Below, piece by piece: positions 33,292 through 44,784 of a stretch of DNA of 64,000 nt; position 1 is the stretch's first letter, and every line of letters begins with the position of its first letter. Location: contig AP026547.1 in assembly GCA_026075535.2 (NCBI GenBank), positions 1,798,001-1,862,000 of the forward strand, given 5' to 3'. Position numbers and translations under genes: made by a program. The notes beneath the pieces were generated by a model, which ran no database searches, was not told the DNA's origin, and saw only the letters and a program-made list of their open reading frames with translations. Source of the DNA: Tricholoma matsutake. Its lineage: Eukaryota; Basidiomycota; Agaricomycetes; Agaricales; Tricholomataceae.

Positions 33292-34362
33292 TCATGCATG
33301 ATGTGAGAAATCCTTGATAAAACACCGATAGAAATTGATGAAGCCCAGGAAAGACTGCACCTCCTTCTTGTTTGTGGGTGTCAGCCAAGCTGTGACCCTG
33401 TTTACCTTGATAGGATCCATCTCCACTTGACCCTCCGAGATAATCAGGCCGAGGTACTCAATCTTGGTCCTTTTGAACTCGCATTTGTCCTGACAAAGGT
33501 AGAGTTTGTACCATTGAAGTCGCTCTAGGACGAGGCATGTGATGCGATGGTGCTCTTCAACCATGCGAGTGAAGATGAGGATGTTGTTGAGATAGATGCA
33601 GACAACGCCTTCGAGGATGAGGTTGTGGAAGATGTCGTTCATCATGGTCTGAAAGGTGGCAGGGCTATTAGTAAGGCCAAAGAACATGACAAGCGGTTCA
33701 AAAAGACCACAGTTGGTACGAAAGGCTGCCTTCCACTCATCTCCCTCCTTTATCCTCACATTATTATAGCCCCAACAGACATCGAGCTTGGTGAAGTATC
33801 GGGCTCCATGGAGCTGGCTTACGAGTTTGGAGATGAGGGGTAGTGGGTAGCAATTTTTGACTGTGATGTTGTTGAGCCTTCTGTAGTCTTGAACCGGTCG
33901 AAGTGAGCCATCCTTCTTCTTGACAAAGAAAAAGGGAGAGGCCATGGGTGACTTTGATGGTCGAATACGTCCAGAGGCCAGGTGCTCGTCGATGAACTGG
34001 TCAAGCTGCCGTTGTTCTTCCGGAGAGAGAGGATAGACCTTGCAGGATGAAGGGGTTGCACCGGGGGTGAGTTCAATCGTGTGATCCCATGGCTTGCGTG
34101 CAGGAAGAGAGTCGAATGACTCCTTGGAGAACATGTCTTCAAACTCATGGAGATGAGGGAGTAAGGAGTTAGTAGAGGATTTAGCAGCATTGTTTTTGTG
34201 GAAGGCCTTGGCGAGGCGTTGGGATATGTTCGATGTGGCACACACCTCATGCGATGAGCAAATCACAGTGTAGAAGATCTGATCACCCTCCTCCACTTCC
34301 TCTGGGTCCTCATCATCATCATCTGAGTCCGGCATTAGATCAGGAACCCCTTCCAATTCCAC
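33292..34362 (-). pseudogene. G2 reverse transcriptase
   Basis: Open for 356 codons: FDSLPARKPWDHTIEL, RPSKSPMASPFFFVKKKD, DYRRLNNITVKNCYPLPLI, ARYFTKLDVCWGYNNV (motif A Asp), LFEPLVMFFGLTNSPATF. The catalytic box reads CIYLNNILIF (33583-33588) in place of the universal YLDD: both Asp codons are AAC, each explained by one G-to-A at a CpG in CTCGACGAC. The enzyme cannot coordinate the catalytic metals, so it is dead although the frame is open. Confidence 0.88.
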
Positions 34363-35064
34363 TTCAGGTATAGGCAGGGGTCCAGCACGACACTTCTGAG
34401 TACGTCATATTGCCGCCTTCTGTCCACAATGTTCTTGCCTGGCTTCTGTGAAACACATCCGACAGCAGGATGGACATCGGCTCATGGTAACCTCCCTGGT
34501 ATGCCAGTCAACCTCTGGGTTATGGTCTCGAAGCCATGGATATCCCAAAATCACCTTTTGCTTTCCTAATTGAGTGACAGCAAAAAGGGCATGCTCACTA
34601 TGATCTTTGTAACAGAAAACCAGGTCTGCAACCTCTCAGATGGCACCAGCTTCATTTGGGGATCCATCCACGTTATATACAGGTATCGGACGTGAGAGTG
34701 AGTGAGTATTTAGGTGATGTTGTTGTACCAGATGGGAATCAATGAAGAGACCAGTCGCACCAGAGTCCAGGAGCGCAGAGACACCAAGTATCTGTCCAGT
34801 GTCGGTCATCTGCAGTTCGATGGCTAGGTTTAAGGAATGTGCAGAGGGAGTGGATGCCACAATATACTTGCGTGGTAGTTTATGCTCCCATGATTTAATT
34901 TTGGGACATGGAGTAGAAGGAGAGATGGGGAGAGCAGGTACGTCTTTAGCCAACTTCGAAGGGTCAGAGAGGGGAGCAGTCACAGAAATGGATTCATTCT
35001 CTGGGGATTCAACTGACAAGACTTCAAAGCAGTTATGGACAGGCAGTGAGGGTGTACGATTCAC
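34363..35064 (-). pseudogene. G2 aspartic protease and linker
   Basis: Protease motif SALLDSGATGLFIDSHLV at about 34740-34795, YNVDGSPNEAGAI then TGA. The linker has ALFAVTQLGKQKVILGYPW and LRDHNPEVDW, then CPSCCRMC and another TGA before RTQKC. Both TGA sit at expected Arg codons. Confidence 0.75.
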
Positions 35065-36308
35065 TCGCTGCGAATAGGAAAATCCTGCTCCTCTACAACT
35101 TCCAACTTAATCTCCTCTGCAACTTGATCCTTCGCTTCCTCAACATCTACAAGCGCCAACAAATCTTGCAGGAGTTCATCTCATCCCTCGGGGGTGAGCA
35201 TGCGGATATCCTGACGATGGGGACACGCTCCAGCCCTGTGTCCAGGTTCCCCACAATGGTAGCAGAGATCCAACTTATGTGCATGGCTGCAGGCTGCATC
35301 AACATCCATTGGTACTGGGACATTGACAGCTGGTGTGGGAGTTTGACGAACAGGAATGGGGTTAGGGCGGGGGAGGCTTCGATTGAAGGTGTAGGGCATA
35401 TGAGTGGTAGTTGGAGCACAGAATGCAGCATTAAATGCCACATTTGTGAGTCGGTTCTCATCACAGAGTGAAGCAGCTTCATACCAAGCAAGGATATCAT
35501 CATCCGCTGGGTGTCCTTCCAACATCTGTGCAATCTGGTCCTGAATTTCTCGGTTGAGCCCCCGTTGGAACTTCACCACCACTGGTAACCCACTCCCATA
35601 TCCTGCCATGTCCACCAAATCCTTGAACTCATCAATATAGTCGTCCATGGATCGATGTCCCTGGTGGTAAGCGGATGACTCAAGTCATGTCACTGCTCGG
35701 TGGCATTCATTGAGGGGGCAGAAGTGGCATACGAACTCAGCTCAAAAGTCACCCCAAGTGGAGAAAGGTAGAGAACCGAGTTCTTTAGTTTGATGTAGGA
35801 TACAGTCCACATAGAGATAGGCGCATTCAGATTTCATGTATGTGAGGGCCCTATAAATTTTTGCAGCCTCATCAACAAATTGATGGGACTGGAGACTAAT
35901 GTATAACTCACAGGAATTAAGGAATGCATGTCCCTGCGCACATGCACCATTAAATTCGGTGGGGGGGGACAGTTTGATCTGGGCACATTCCTTAGTGGAT
36001 GTGTTTGGCAAAATGTCATTGTTGGGTGCGCTTGGAGTCGTAAAGGGGGAACTATTGGTCGTAGGGTTAGCCTGGAGGGTCCTAACAAAGTTTTCAATCA
36101 TAGATTTAAGTGAGTCGATTTGTGCGTGCATTCCGGAAACGTCACTTTCAAGTGCGTCGAAGCGTTCTGATGCATCCATGTCGCTAGGGAGCACATTTGG
36201 TGCAAATGACGGCATAATAAAGGCGAGATTATCTGGAACGGTGTGTAGGGACTCTGTGGAGCTTTGGGAAGCATTGTCCAGTCCGTACCTGCCTATCTTG
36301 GGCAGCAC
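35065..36308 (-). pseudogene. G2 Gag
   Basis: Starts at 36308 (MLPKIGRYGLDNASQS) immediately inside the 5' LTR. A helical segment (ERFDALESDVSGMHAQIDSL) precedes the Gag fold (LSPPTEFNGA; FLNSCELYISL; LTYMKSECAYLY; FSTWGDF-stop-AEFVCHF; SMDDYIDEFKDLVDMAGY; VVKFQRGLNREIQDQIA). The knuckle CYHCGEPGHRAGACPH is near 35220-35270. TGA stops after GDF, VT, PEG and RSE match Arg positions. Confidence 0.8.
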
Positions 36309-36345
36309 GTTCGCGATTTTCGGGCCTTAGGGGAGAGTTTTCTAC

Positions 36346-36771
36346 TATAAGGGCAACCTAAGCCTCTAGCAAAGGGAAATCCAAAGTTAAAATTATACTA
36401 CATAATACAGGCATTGGGGACACACCTAGCAAAGGGAAATCCAAAGAGAAAACTCTAAGGATCCCCTTGCTGATGCCCAGTATATGTGAAGACGACAAAA
36501 ATCAAATATAACCTAAAAATAGAAAAAGGCGGAGATAGGCAGATCAAGGCCGCCAAATGACATCATACCAAGGGGTATGTGTCGGAAGGGGTACTCCGCC
36601 TCTAAATATAAAAGTGTCAACATGTACAAACATGATAGCAAGGGAAAATTAGTAATAAAATCCAGAAAAATCATAGAAAATGAAGAATAGAAGGAAATGA
36701 GGTGGGGAAAAATATAGGACAAACATAAAAAATAGGAAAAACACACAGGGCACCCCCCTAGTCCCCTTACA
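36346..36771 (-). repeat. G2 5' LTR
   Basis: 426 bp, starting TGTAAGGGG on the minus strand. Short open frames within it are not genes. Confidence 0.9.
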
Positions 36772-37085
36772 ATGCCAGGAAATAAGTAATTAATGGTTGG
36801 AGGGTTTATATACCTGGAGAAGCACATGGACCATTTGACATTGTTTGTTAGCTTATCATATATCTTGCATCACATTGATATCATGACAAATATTGCCACA
36901 TGGTCCGTGCACGTCATCGGGTATATAAACCTTTCACACATGTGCACTTGTGTTCCCTGACAGTAGTTAGTTATATGTACAATTATAATTGCCAGTTTCC
37001 TGGTTTTCAGTTTTTCAGTTTCGAGAAACCAAGAAACCGATGAAAACCATTGAAAACCCGGAATCTATTTTGCAATTTTACTGAT

Positions 37086-37230
37086 GCACACGGTGCTGTG
37101 TCGTAGCGTGCAAGACGTGCAAGGACACCTCGGAGGCTGTGGCACGCGGTGCAGGGTCGTAGTATCCGTGCGACTAGTTGTTATGGCTTGACCTTTCCAT
37201 TGGACTTGCGTAAGCACTCTTTAAACTCGA
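37086..37230 (-). repeat. D1 terminal repeat A1, outer part
   Basis: Matches 4930-5071 of A2. It keeps many CpG where A2 has TG or CA. The right edge CTTTAAACTCGA is the outer boundary of D1; unique DNA follows. Confidence 0.75.
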
Positions 37231-37645
37231 TAAAGTTATGCTGGGTTTGAAATTTGCCAGATAATATAATATTCGGAGAAAGCCTTGAGTACCGATTTCC
37301 TCTCAACCGCGAAGTTGGGCATGGGAAGGAGGCTGGATGCGAAATGCATATGCGAGATGCGCCCAACTTTGAACACCCCTATTGATCGGTACGGTTTTTG
37401 GCCTTGACTCAACGGACTTTTCACCGAGGACCAAATAAGCACAGGTGGTTCGCGAACGTGTTTGCGAACCTTGCTCCCAATCGATTCCATCTGAAAAGAA
37501 GAATTGTGAAAGATGAAAGATGAAGATCGGAGCCCTTGATTCAAAGGCGTGCGTATCATTTGAACGAGTGACCTGAGATGCGCCGCCACTGCGCCAACAA
37601 GACAACTTTTATATACATACGAGGGATATATCAGCCAATACAACA

Positions 37646-39647
<2,002 letters not shown>

Positions 39648-39767
39648 TGATTCACTCAGACAATTCACCTCATCCCTCTTACCTCACTACTATTTCAAAT
39701 ATCTTTTTACTTTGTAATAGGTAATCACTAAATATGAGACATCCCACAGCCATCTGCCACTGTCAAC

Positions 39768-41438
39768 ATGCCCAAGCCTAAAGACACTGCAGGAGCAAAG
39801 AAGCCTCCTGCTTGCACTCGAACCAAAACATCCAAAGCTAAAGAAGCAGAAAATGCTTCTGCCTCTCCTGAACCTGAACCCCATAAAAAGCCTAAGAAAG
39901 CTATGAAAAAAACAGCAAAACAAAAGGTTGTAGCTCAAGCTTCTAGCGGTGAAGAGGAGTCAGATGGTGGTGAGGCTGCTGAGGCTGAGGATGATCCAAA
40001 GGTTGAGTAAGTACTCCCATCCTTGACATTTTCCAGCCATATGAATGCATGACTCAGATTTTCAGCTGGAAAGATGAGGATCTAAACTTCCTTCTCATTG
40101 CTGCAATTGAAGAGGATGATGAAATCAAACAGGGCCTCTTTCCACCACCAGGAGCCAATAAGAGCTTGGCTAAAGGGGGTAGCAAGCCCAAGACCAAGTA
40201 TCAGTGGGAACTAGCAAGGAAGGTATTTGAGGAGCATGAAAAGTACAAGGATGTGTTTGCCCAGGCAAAAACTTTGAGCAAAAAGGGAGTGTGGGGCCAT
40301 AAGATAAAAAATTGGCTTAAGCGGTGAGTATCATTCTATGCTGTGATTTCTTCAGTAATGGTGCTGATGAATTTTGCCCATACCAGGATGACACAGGATG
40401 TATGCAAATACCAAGACAAAATAGGGGAGACAGGTGCTGGCATTACTTGTGAGGAGGAAATCAACATGGAGCTTGATAATCCTTTTATGAACAAATGGGG
40501 TGAATGTTTGGGTTAGACCCTGCTGAAACATAAGCACTGATAAGTGCTCACCACCGTGACTAGCCATGATCAAAATGAAATGTCCATGGTACTGGCAGTT
40601 AAAAGCCATCATCTCTGAGTGGCCCAACCAGGTTCCAGCTGGAATTGGAAATAATGTGTCAGATTATGATGTATCACTTCTGCTGGCTAGTGCATATACC
40701 TCAGAACTTGCCGACACTTCCAGTGATGGAATCATAGGCTTTAATGACACACAGCATGTCAATGATGATGGTGATGATACTGGGAGTAAGGGGGTTGGCA
40801 ATGAAAGTCATGAGACTGATGATGGACTTGGAGATGAAGGGTCAGAGGAGGAAGTTCAAATTGTGACCAAGGGAAGTGCAAAGCACAAAGCGAGTGCACT
40901 GGAAGAAGCAAAGCCTGTCATCACTGCGAAGAAGACAGCCCCACAGAAGGGCAAATGAACTCCTGCCAATGCAACTCAGTCTGCATCAAAGAAGTCAAAG
41001 ACAGGTGCTGAGAGGATGAATGCAGTTTCAGTCAAGGAGGAGGAGACCACCCAGAAATTCCTGGAGCTGAAGAAGACAAAGGTCAGGGCAGAGACAGAGA
41101 AGCAGGTGGCAAAGGTTAGAGCAAAGGCAGATGTGAAGATACAAGTGGACAGGCTGAGAGTGGATATAGCCATAAGGAAGATGGAGTTGGAATACAAGTT
41201 CAAGATGGCTCAGCTGGGGCACATTGACTGTGACCACAGTGTTGGGCAGAGTAGTATCTCATTCTCATGAAACAATCCTGCTGCATCAAGCTCAAGTGGA
41301 TGGTCTGGTGCAGGATCGATGACTCCCTCTGGTTACTTTGGTGGAGAACTACAGGCACAAGATTTGAGTCCAATTCCACTGATCGACCCATACAACTTCA
41401 ATTTTAGTGGGTATGACCTCAATGACACTAACAATTGA
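39768..41438 (+). pseudogene. Harbinger Myb/SANT-like DNA-binding protein
   Basis: The partner protein that recruits the transposase to terminal DNA and the nucleus in PIF/Harbinger systems. Exons 39768-40006, 40066-40323, 40387-40499 and 40564-41438; all junctions keep frame. The N-terminus is Lys/Pro/Ala-rich and acidic. Exon 2 has WKDEDLNFLLIAAIEEDDE, QWELARKVFEEHEKYKD and GVWGHKIKNWLKR. Exons 3-4 have EINMELDNPFMNKW and KCPWYWQLKAIISEWPNQ. A coiled-coil follows (LKKTKVRAETEKQVAKVRAK). In-frame TGA at about 40956 (GK-stop-TP) and 41268 (SFS-stop-NN) are each likely CGA, so the copy is silenced at protein level though otherwise well preserved. Confidence 0.7.
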
Positions 41439-41551
41439 ATGGTTACATGTAAACTTTGTAGGGCACTACTACAATGTTATACTACAGAACTGTCAGAACC
41501 AGAAGAAATACCATACTGTGTGCGTGATCATGCAGCATGATGTGCTTGTAC

Positions 41552-43172
41552 TCAGAAAAGTTTTGCTTTGAGGTTTTCACGTTGAGCCTTTCCTGCTTGG
41601 AGATGTGCTGTATGAGCATGAGCATGCAGAGGTTGGGCTGGGTCAACATCAGAGTCAGATGATGAGAAAGACAGACCCTCTGCAATGAATGGATCTTCTG
41701 AGCCTGAAATATCAGAGTCAAGCTCTCTTTCCTTCTCTTCACACTGCATTGCAAATGAGTGAAGACTGATACAAGCAGCAACCCAGTATGTTGTGAGTAT
41801 GTGGCTGTTCTTGTCACAGATGTTTACATGGAGATTCTTGAGTGAATGGAAACATCCTTTGAGAAACCCAATAGCATGTTCAGACCAAATGCACAGCTTA
41901 GAAACCTGAGTATTGAAAGTATCATTTTCAGGAAGATCTCACTCCAGCTTCTTGTATGGTGCCACTATCGAGACATTGATCTAAGCTGACATTAGAATGT
42001 TGCGAGTCTGCTCAAAATGGAGACGTACTGGATATGCTGAGTCAGCCCATACACATTCACCATCCTTCATGACATCCTTGTAGTTGCTTGCGAGTTGTGT
42101 TCCACCCCATGCTGTTGAGTCATGTGTGCTCCCCGTATATCCATATCCAAAATCAATAATTCACAGGTTAGGAAGTGAGATTATCTTCGAATTAAGTTAG
42201 AGATTAGTATCAGGTAAGATGGATAGTATGACATGCTTGGATGTTTAAGGAGTACTGATTCTTTCAATCAAAATAACTTTCACCAAACCAGTGTGGTCAT
42301 TCTGAAAGTGGCATGAGAGTTCCGTCAATGAAGCACCACCCATCATGCCAAGCTTTGCATGAGTGCTTATGGACCCACTTCTTCACTGCTTCCTTTTCCT
42401 CTGCAGTGGGAAAATGCACTGCTTTATCCATGAACTCTGTCCTCTGCCATAACCCACTGAGTAACAAGCAAGACAGTTCCTTTCCCACTTCCTGCCCAGT
42501 TAGCAATGCTCTGAAGGCTCAACACATTGCCATCATGACCAAACTGATATAGTGTGATGGGCAGTTGTTCTTCCACTGGCATCTGAGTGCTATTGGAGTT
42601 GTTCTGGAATATGGGATCTGGTGCAATCGCAGCAATGATAGCATCAAAGGTGAGAGGGGTGACCTGCAGTTCTTCATCTGTTCAATATGCTGATGGACCC
42701 ATTGTTGCAGACAGGCCCAGCAGTCTCCAGGATTGAGAACCTGCCCACCGTAACCTTCCTCACTGTCCTCAGAACTGCCCATTAGCCCTGTGTCCCCATC
42801 CTTGTCTGAGAACTCCAACATGTCACTAGCAAAGTCTGAATCTTTATCATCACCATATCCCAATGAGCTGAAGGAATGATGTCCAACTGAAATGAGCTTG
42901 GGAACCAGGTCAGAGAGACTGGTGGTGAAAGGTCCAGATGTGATGGAGGTATCAGATCCAAACATAGTCTTTCCCCGCCAATTGTAACCCAAAATTTCTT
43001 GCCAGACATCATCTGAGGCATCCAAACTGAAGTCTGAGCTACCACTCATCTCATCACCTTCAAAGCTGGAGACTGAAGACAATGTGGACATCTCAGACAT
43101 AGAACTCAGTCCATGGTTGCCAGAATTGAGAAGGTGGAACTGCTTTCTGAGCCTTGAGATATGGCTGCGCAT
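41552..43172 (-). pseudogene. Harbinger DDE transposase
   Basis: Minus strand, DDE_Tnp_4-like. Motifs in order: FDAIIAAIAPDPIFQNN, MPVEEQLPITLYQFGHDG, LSLQSIANWAGSGKGTV (helix-turn-helix-like), VHFPTAEEKEAVKKWV, DGWCFIDGTLMPLSE (first Asp), SE-stop-PHWFGESYFD-stop-KNQYS, GYGYTGSTHDSTAWGGT (second Asp), VWADSAYP and IWSEHAIGFLKGCF (Glu). The triad residues survive. TGA replaces Arg in SERPHW and FDRKNQ; frameshifts occur near 42510 and 42640. The N-terminal region to 43172 is acidic and Ser-rich. An intron probably lies near 42135-42240. Confidence 0.7.
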
Positions 43173-43376
43173 GCGGTGATCATACTCGCATCACAGTTTG
43201 TTGTAGTGGAATATGAGCTTTTTTGTGCAAGTGTTTCATCATGGAGCCATGGGCAGGAGACAAAGTAGAGATCATATAGATGACATTGAAATGGTTCAAG
43301 TACTACATGAGTGCAAGAGGCAGCTGAATTGACCATTGAATTGCTTGTATGAAAGTTGACAGTCAGAGTGATATAT

Positions 43377-43530
43377 TGATTCACATGTGATTCAAGGGTG
43401 ATTCACATGTGATTCAAGGGTGATTCACATGTGATTCAAGGGTGATTCACATGTGATTCAAGGGTGATTCACATGTGATTCAAGGGTGATTCACATGTGA
43501 TTCAAGGGTGATTCACATGTGATTCAAGGG
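43377..43530. repeat. Seven perfect 22-bp tandem repeats
   Basis: Seven identical 22-bp units, each with two TGATTCA heptamers separated by CATG, followed by a partial unit that runs into TGATTCACTCAGATGA. The heptamer is also the start of the transposon's terminal repeat, so these may be subterminal transposase-binding sites. Confidence 0.85.
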
Positions 43531-43805
43531 TGATTCACTCAGATGAATTTTTCATAGCTTTCTTAGGCTTTTTATGGGGTTCAGGCTCAGGAGAGGCAGA
43601 AGCATTTTCTGCTTCTTTAGCTTTGGATGTTTTGGTTCAAGTGCAAGCAGGAGGCTTTTTTGCTCCTGCAGTGTCTTTAGGCTTGGGCATGTCGACAGTG
43701 GCAGATGGCCATGGGATGTCTTATATTTAGTGATTACCTATTACAAAGTAAAAAGATATTTGAAATAGTAGTAAGAGGGATGAGGTGAATCATCTGAGTG
43801 AATCA
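43531..43805. mobile_element. MITE-like inverted copy of the Harbinger 5' end
   Basis: A 275-bp segment bounded by a perfect 16-bp inverted repeat (TGATTCACTCAGATGA / TCATCTGAGTGAATCA). Its interior is the reverse complement of 39660-39912, including the first exon of the Myb-like gene. It looks like an internal-deletion MITE joined to, or serving as, the element's right end. Confidence 0.75.
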
Positions 43806-44212
43806 TGATTCAAAAATTTGGGCAATTCAAGTGTTGATTCAAGTTGTTAAATCGGACCTTGAATTGCTGTTGAATTGCTGTTGAATCACCACCCTGAATC
43901 GCCATTGAATTGCTGTTGAATCGTCTACTCTGACTGCTACTATTGAAATGCAAGTACAAGAGGATACTGTCTCCCTCAGTTGTTGTTGGCCACAGATTGG
44001 ACAAGTTGAAGCCAATTGTTGCTCATAGATAGTTTTGCAGCATGGCAGCTGCAGGTGGAGAAATATAGATGAGGCAGCTTGTAGTGCTTGTTTCCCTGCC
44101 AGTGCTGTGTGCATGGTTAGAGCATGTTTGAGTGGATGATGTGACATGTTGGTTGGTTTGATGTAAATGCTCTAGGATGCTACTTACACTGAGGTCTTTA
44201 CTGTGCCCCACG
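43806..44212. repeat. TTGAATC/GATTCAA-rich degenerate repeats
   Basis: Multiple copies of TTGAATTGC, TTGAATCG and GATTCAAG occur in 43806-43935, resembling decayed versions of the 22-bp array. 43940-44212 holds no recognised gene. Confidence 0.45.
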
Positions 44213-44730
44213 TATTCCAAGCCAGTCCACATGGAATTTGGTGGACTCCACATGGACTAGCTCAGACTCTGCACAGACTAGCTCAGACTGGCACCCACTC
44301 ATTTGGCTCAAATGTCCTGTATAGCAGTTGCTCAGACTCCTAGAGAGTCTGCATGGACTTTCATGGAGTCCAAGCTATTTTTGGACTTTTACTCAGAGTG
44401 TGCATGGACTTTGTCTGAGAAACATCAATTTACTTGGACTCGGACAGACTCAGACAGATACATGTCTGAGTTGAGTCCAAGTTGAGTCTGTGGATGCATA
44501 GCAGAGGCTCAGTTGACTACAGAAAAATTATGTACTAAAGTAGAATCAAACCCCAAGCCTTGTTGCCAACTGTAATTTACCCTGCCCCACCTATTCCGGT
44601 TGGACTCCAGTTATTCCAGTTATTCCAGTCGGATTCTGGTCGGACTAACCAGAATAACTGGAGTCCGACTGGAGTCCAGTGGATTTCAGTGGATTCCAGT
44701 GGACTCCGGTGGAATCTGGTATAATAGACT
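44213..44730. repeat. Composite of SINE-like GACTC repeats
   Basis: Dense GGACTC/GAGTCC units (44230-44500) and, on the minus strand, a body ending in AGGTGGGGCAGGGTAAATTA (44574-44593 region), directly followed by a B-box-like GGGGTTTGATTCTA near 44540-44555. It appears to be two SINE-like copies joined end to end. Confidence 0.5.
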
Positions 44731-44784
44731 AACTTGGTTTTAGAAATGTATCCATATAAATAACATTGAACATAGACAGAATTG

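Larger units (their letters stand above)
30726..36771 (-). mobile_element. G2: full-length chromodomain Gypsy element
   Basis: LTRs of identical length (426 bp: 30726-31151 and 36346-36771; TGTAAGGG...CCCTTATA). Minus-strand order: gag, protease, RT, RNase H, integrase, chromodomain. A purine tract AGAGAGGGGGTGA (31152-31164) abuts the 3' LTR. Flanking 5-mers ACACC and ATGCC fit a decayed ACGCC duplication. The reading frame is nearly continuous except for about nine TGA codons and one frameshift near 31610. Inserted in the small transposon at 30493-37085. Confidence 0.88.
30493..37085. mobile_element. Small inverted-repeat transposon split by G2
   Basis: The ends are imperfect inverted repeats: ATCAGTAATCTTGCATTTC at the left, and ATCAGTAAAATTGCA read inward from the right. 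Both are flanked by GCAC (30489-30492, 37086-37089). Removing it restores the A1 sequence to match A2. Without G2 the element is about 548 bp with no ORF, so it is non-autonomous. Its superfamily is unknown; a 4-bp duplication is not diagnostic. Confidence 0.6.
4510..37230 (-). mobile_element. D1: DIRS/PAT-Ngaro-type YR retrotransposon with nested insertions
   Basis: D1 is the outer shell of the nested stack. Reading the minus strand: A1 (37230-37086, then 30492-30223 after an insertion), gag (30200-28692), reverse transcriptase, RNase H (to about 26917), then, after the nested block, an RNase H tail and tyrosine recombinase (6480-5378), B1 (5180-5072), A2 (5071-4619) and B2 (4618-4510). A1 matches A2 and B1 matches B2, all in direct orientation, which is the split-direct-repeat layout of PAT/Ngaro elements that integrate as circles. 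With insertions removed about 5.9 kb remains, a normal size for such elements. Every ORF is broken. No target duplication is expected for this mechanism and none is seen. Confidence 0.7.
39648..43805. mobile_element. PIF/Harbinger DNA transposon
   Basis: Holds the two genes typical of PIF/Harbinger: a Myb/SANT-like protein (plus, 39768-41438) and a DDE nuclease (minus, 41552-43172), convergently arranged. The left end starts TGATTCACTCAGA; the right end is the inverted TCATCTGAGTGAATCA (43790-43805). The last 275 bp are an inverted copy of the element's own left end. A TWA target duplication, typical of the superfamily, was not found. Confidence 0.75.

Noticed and set aside
36513..36827. 104-codon minus-strand frame
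   Set aside because: Lies inside the G2 LTR and runs past its end into unrelated DNA; no domain, LTR shadow.
37530..37605. tRNA-like stretch on the minus strand (A-box TTGGCGCAGTGG, then a B-box-like GTTCAAAT)
   Set aside because: Spacing is too short for an anticodon arm and the T-stem does not pair well; at most a tRNA remnant.
43377..43530. Array of identical 22-bp units that could suggest CRISPR
   Set aside because: Units are contiguous with no spacers, in a eukaryotic transposon; a tandem repeat.
43530..43768. Plus-strand frames after the 22-bp repeats
   Set aside because: They are the antisense of the inverted copy of Myb exon 1, not separate genes.
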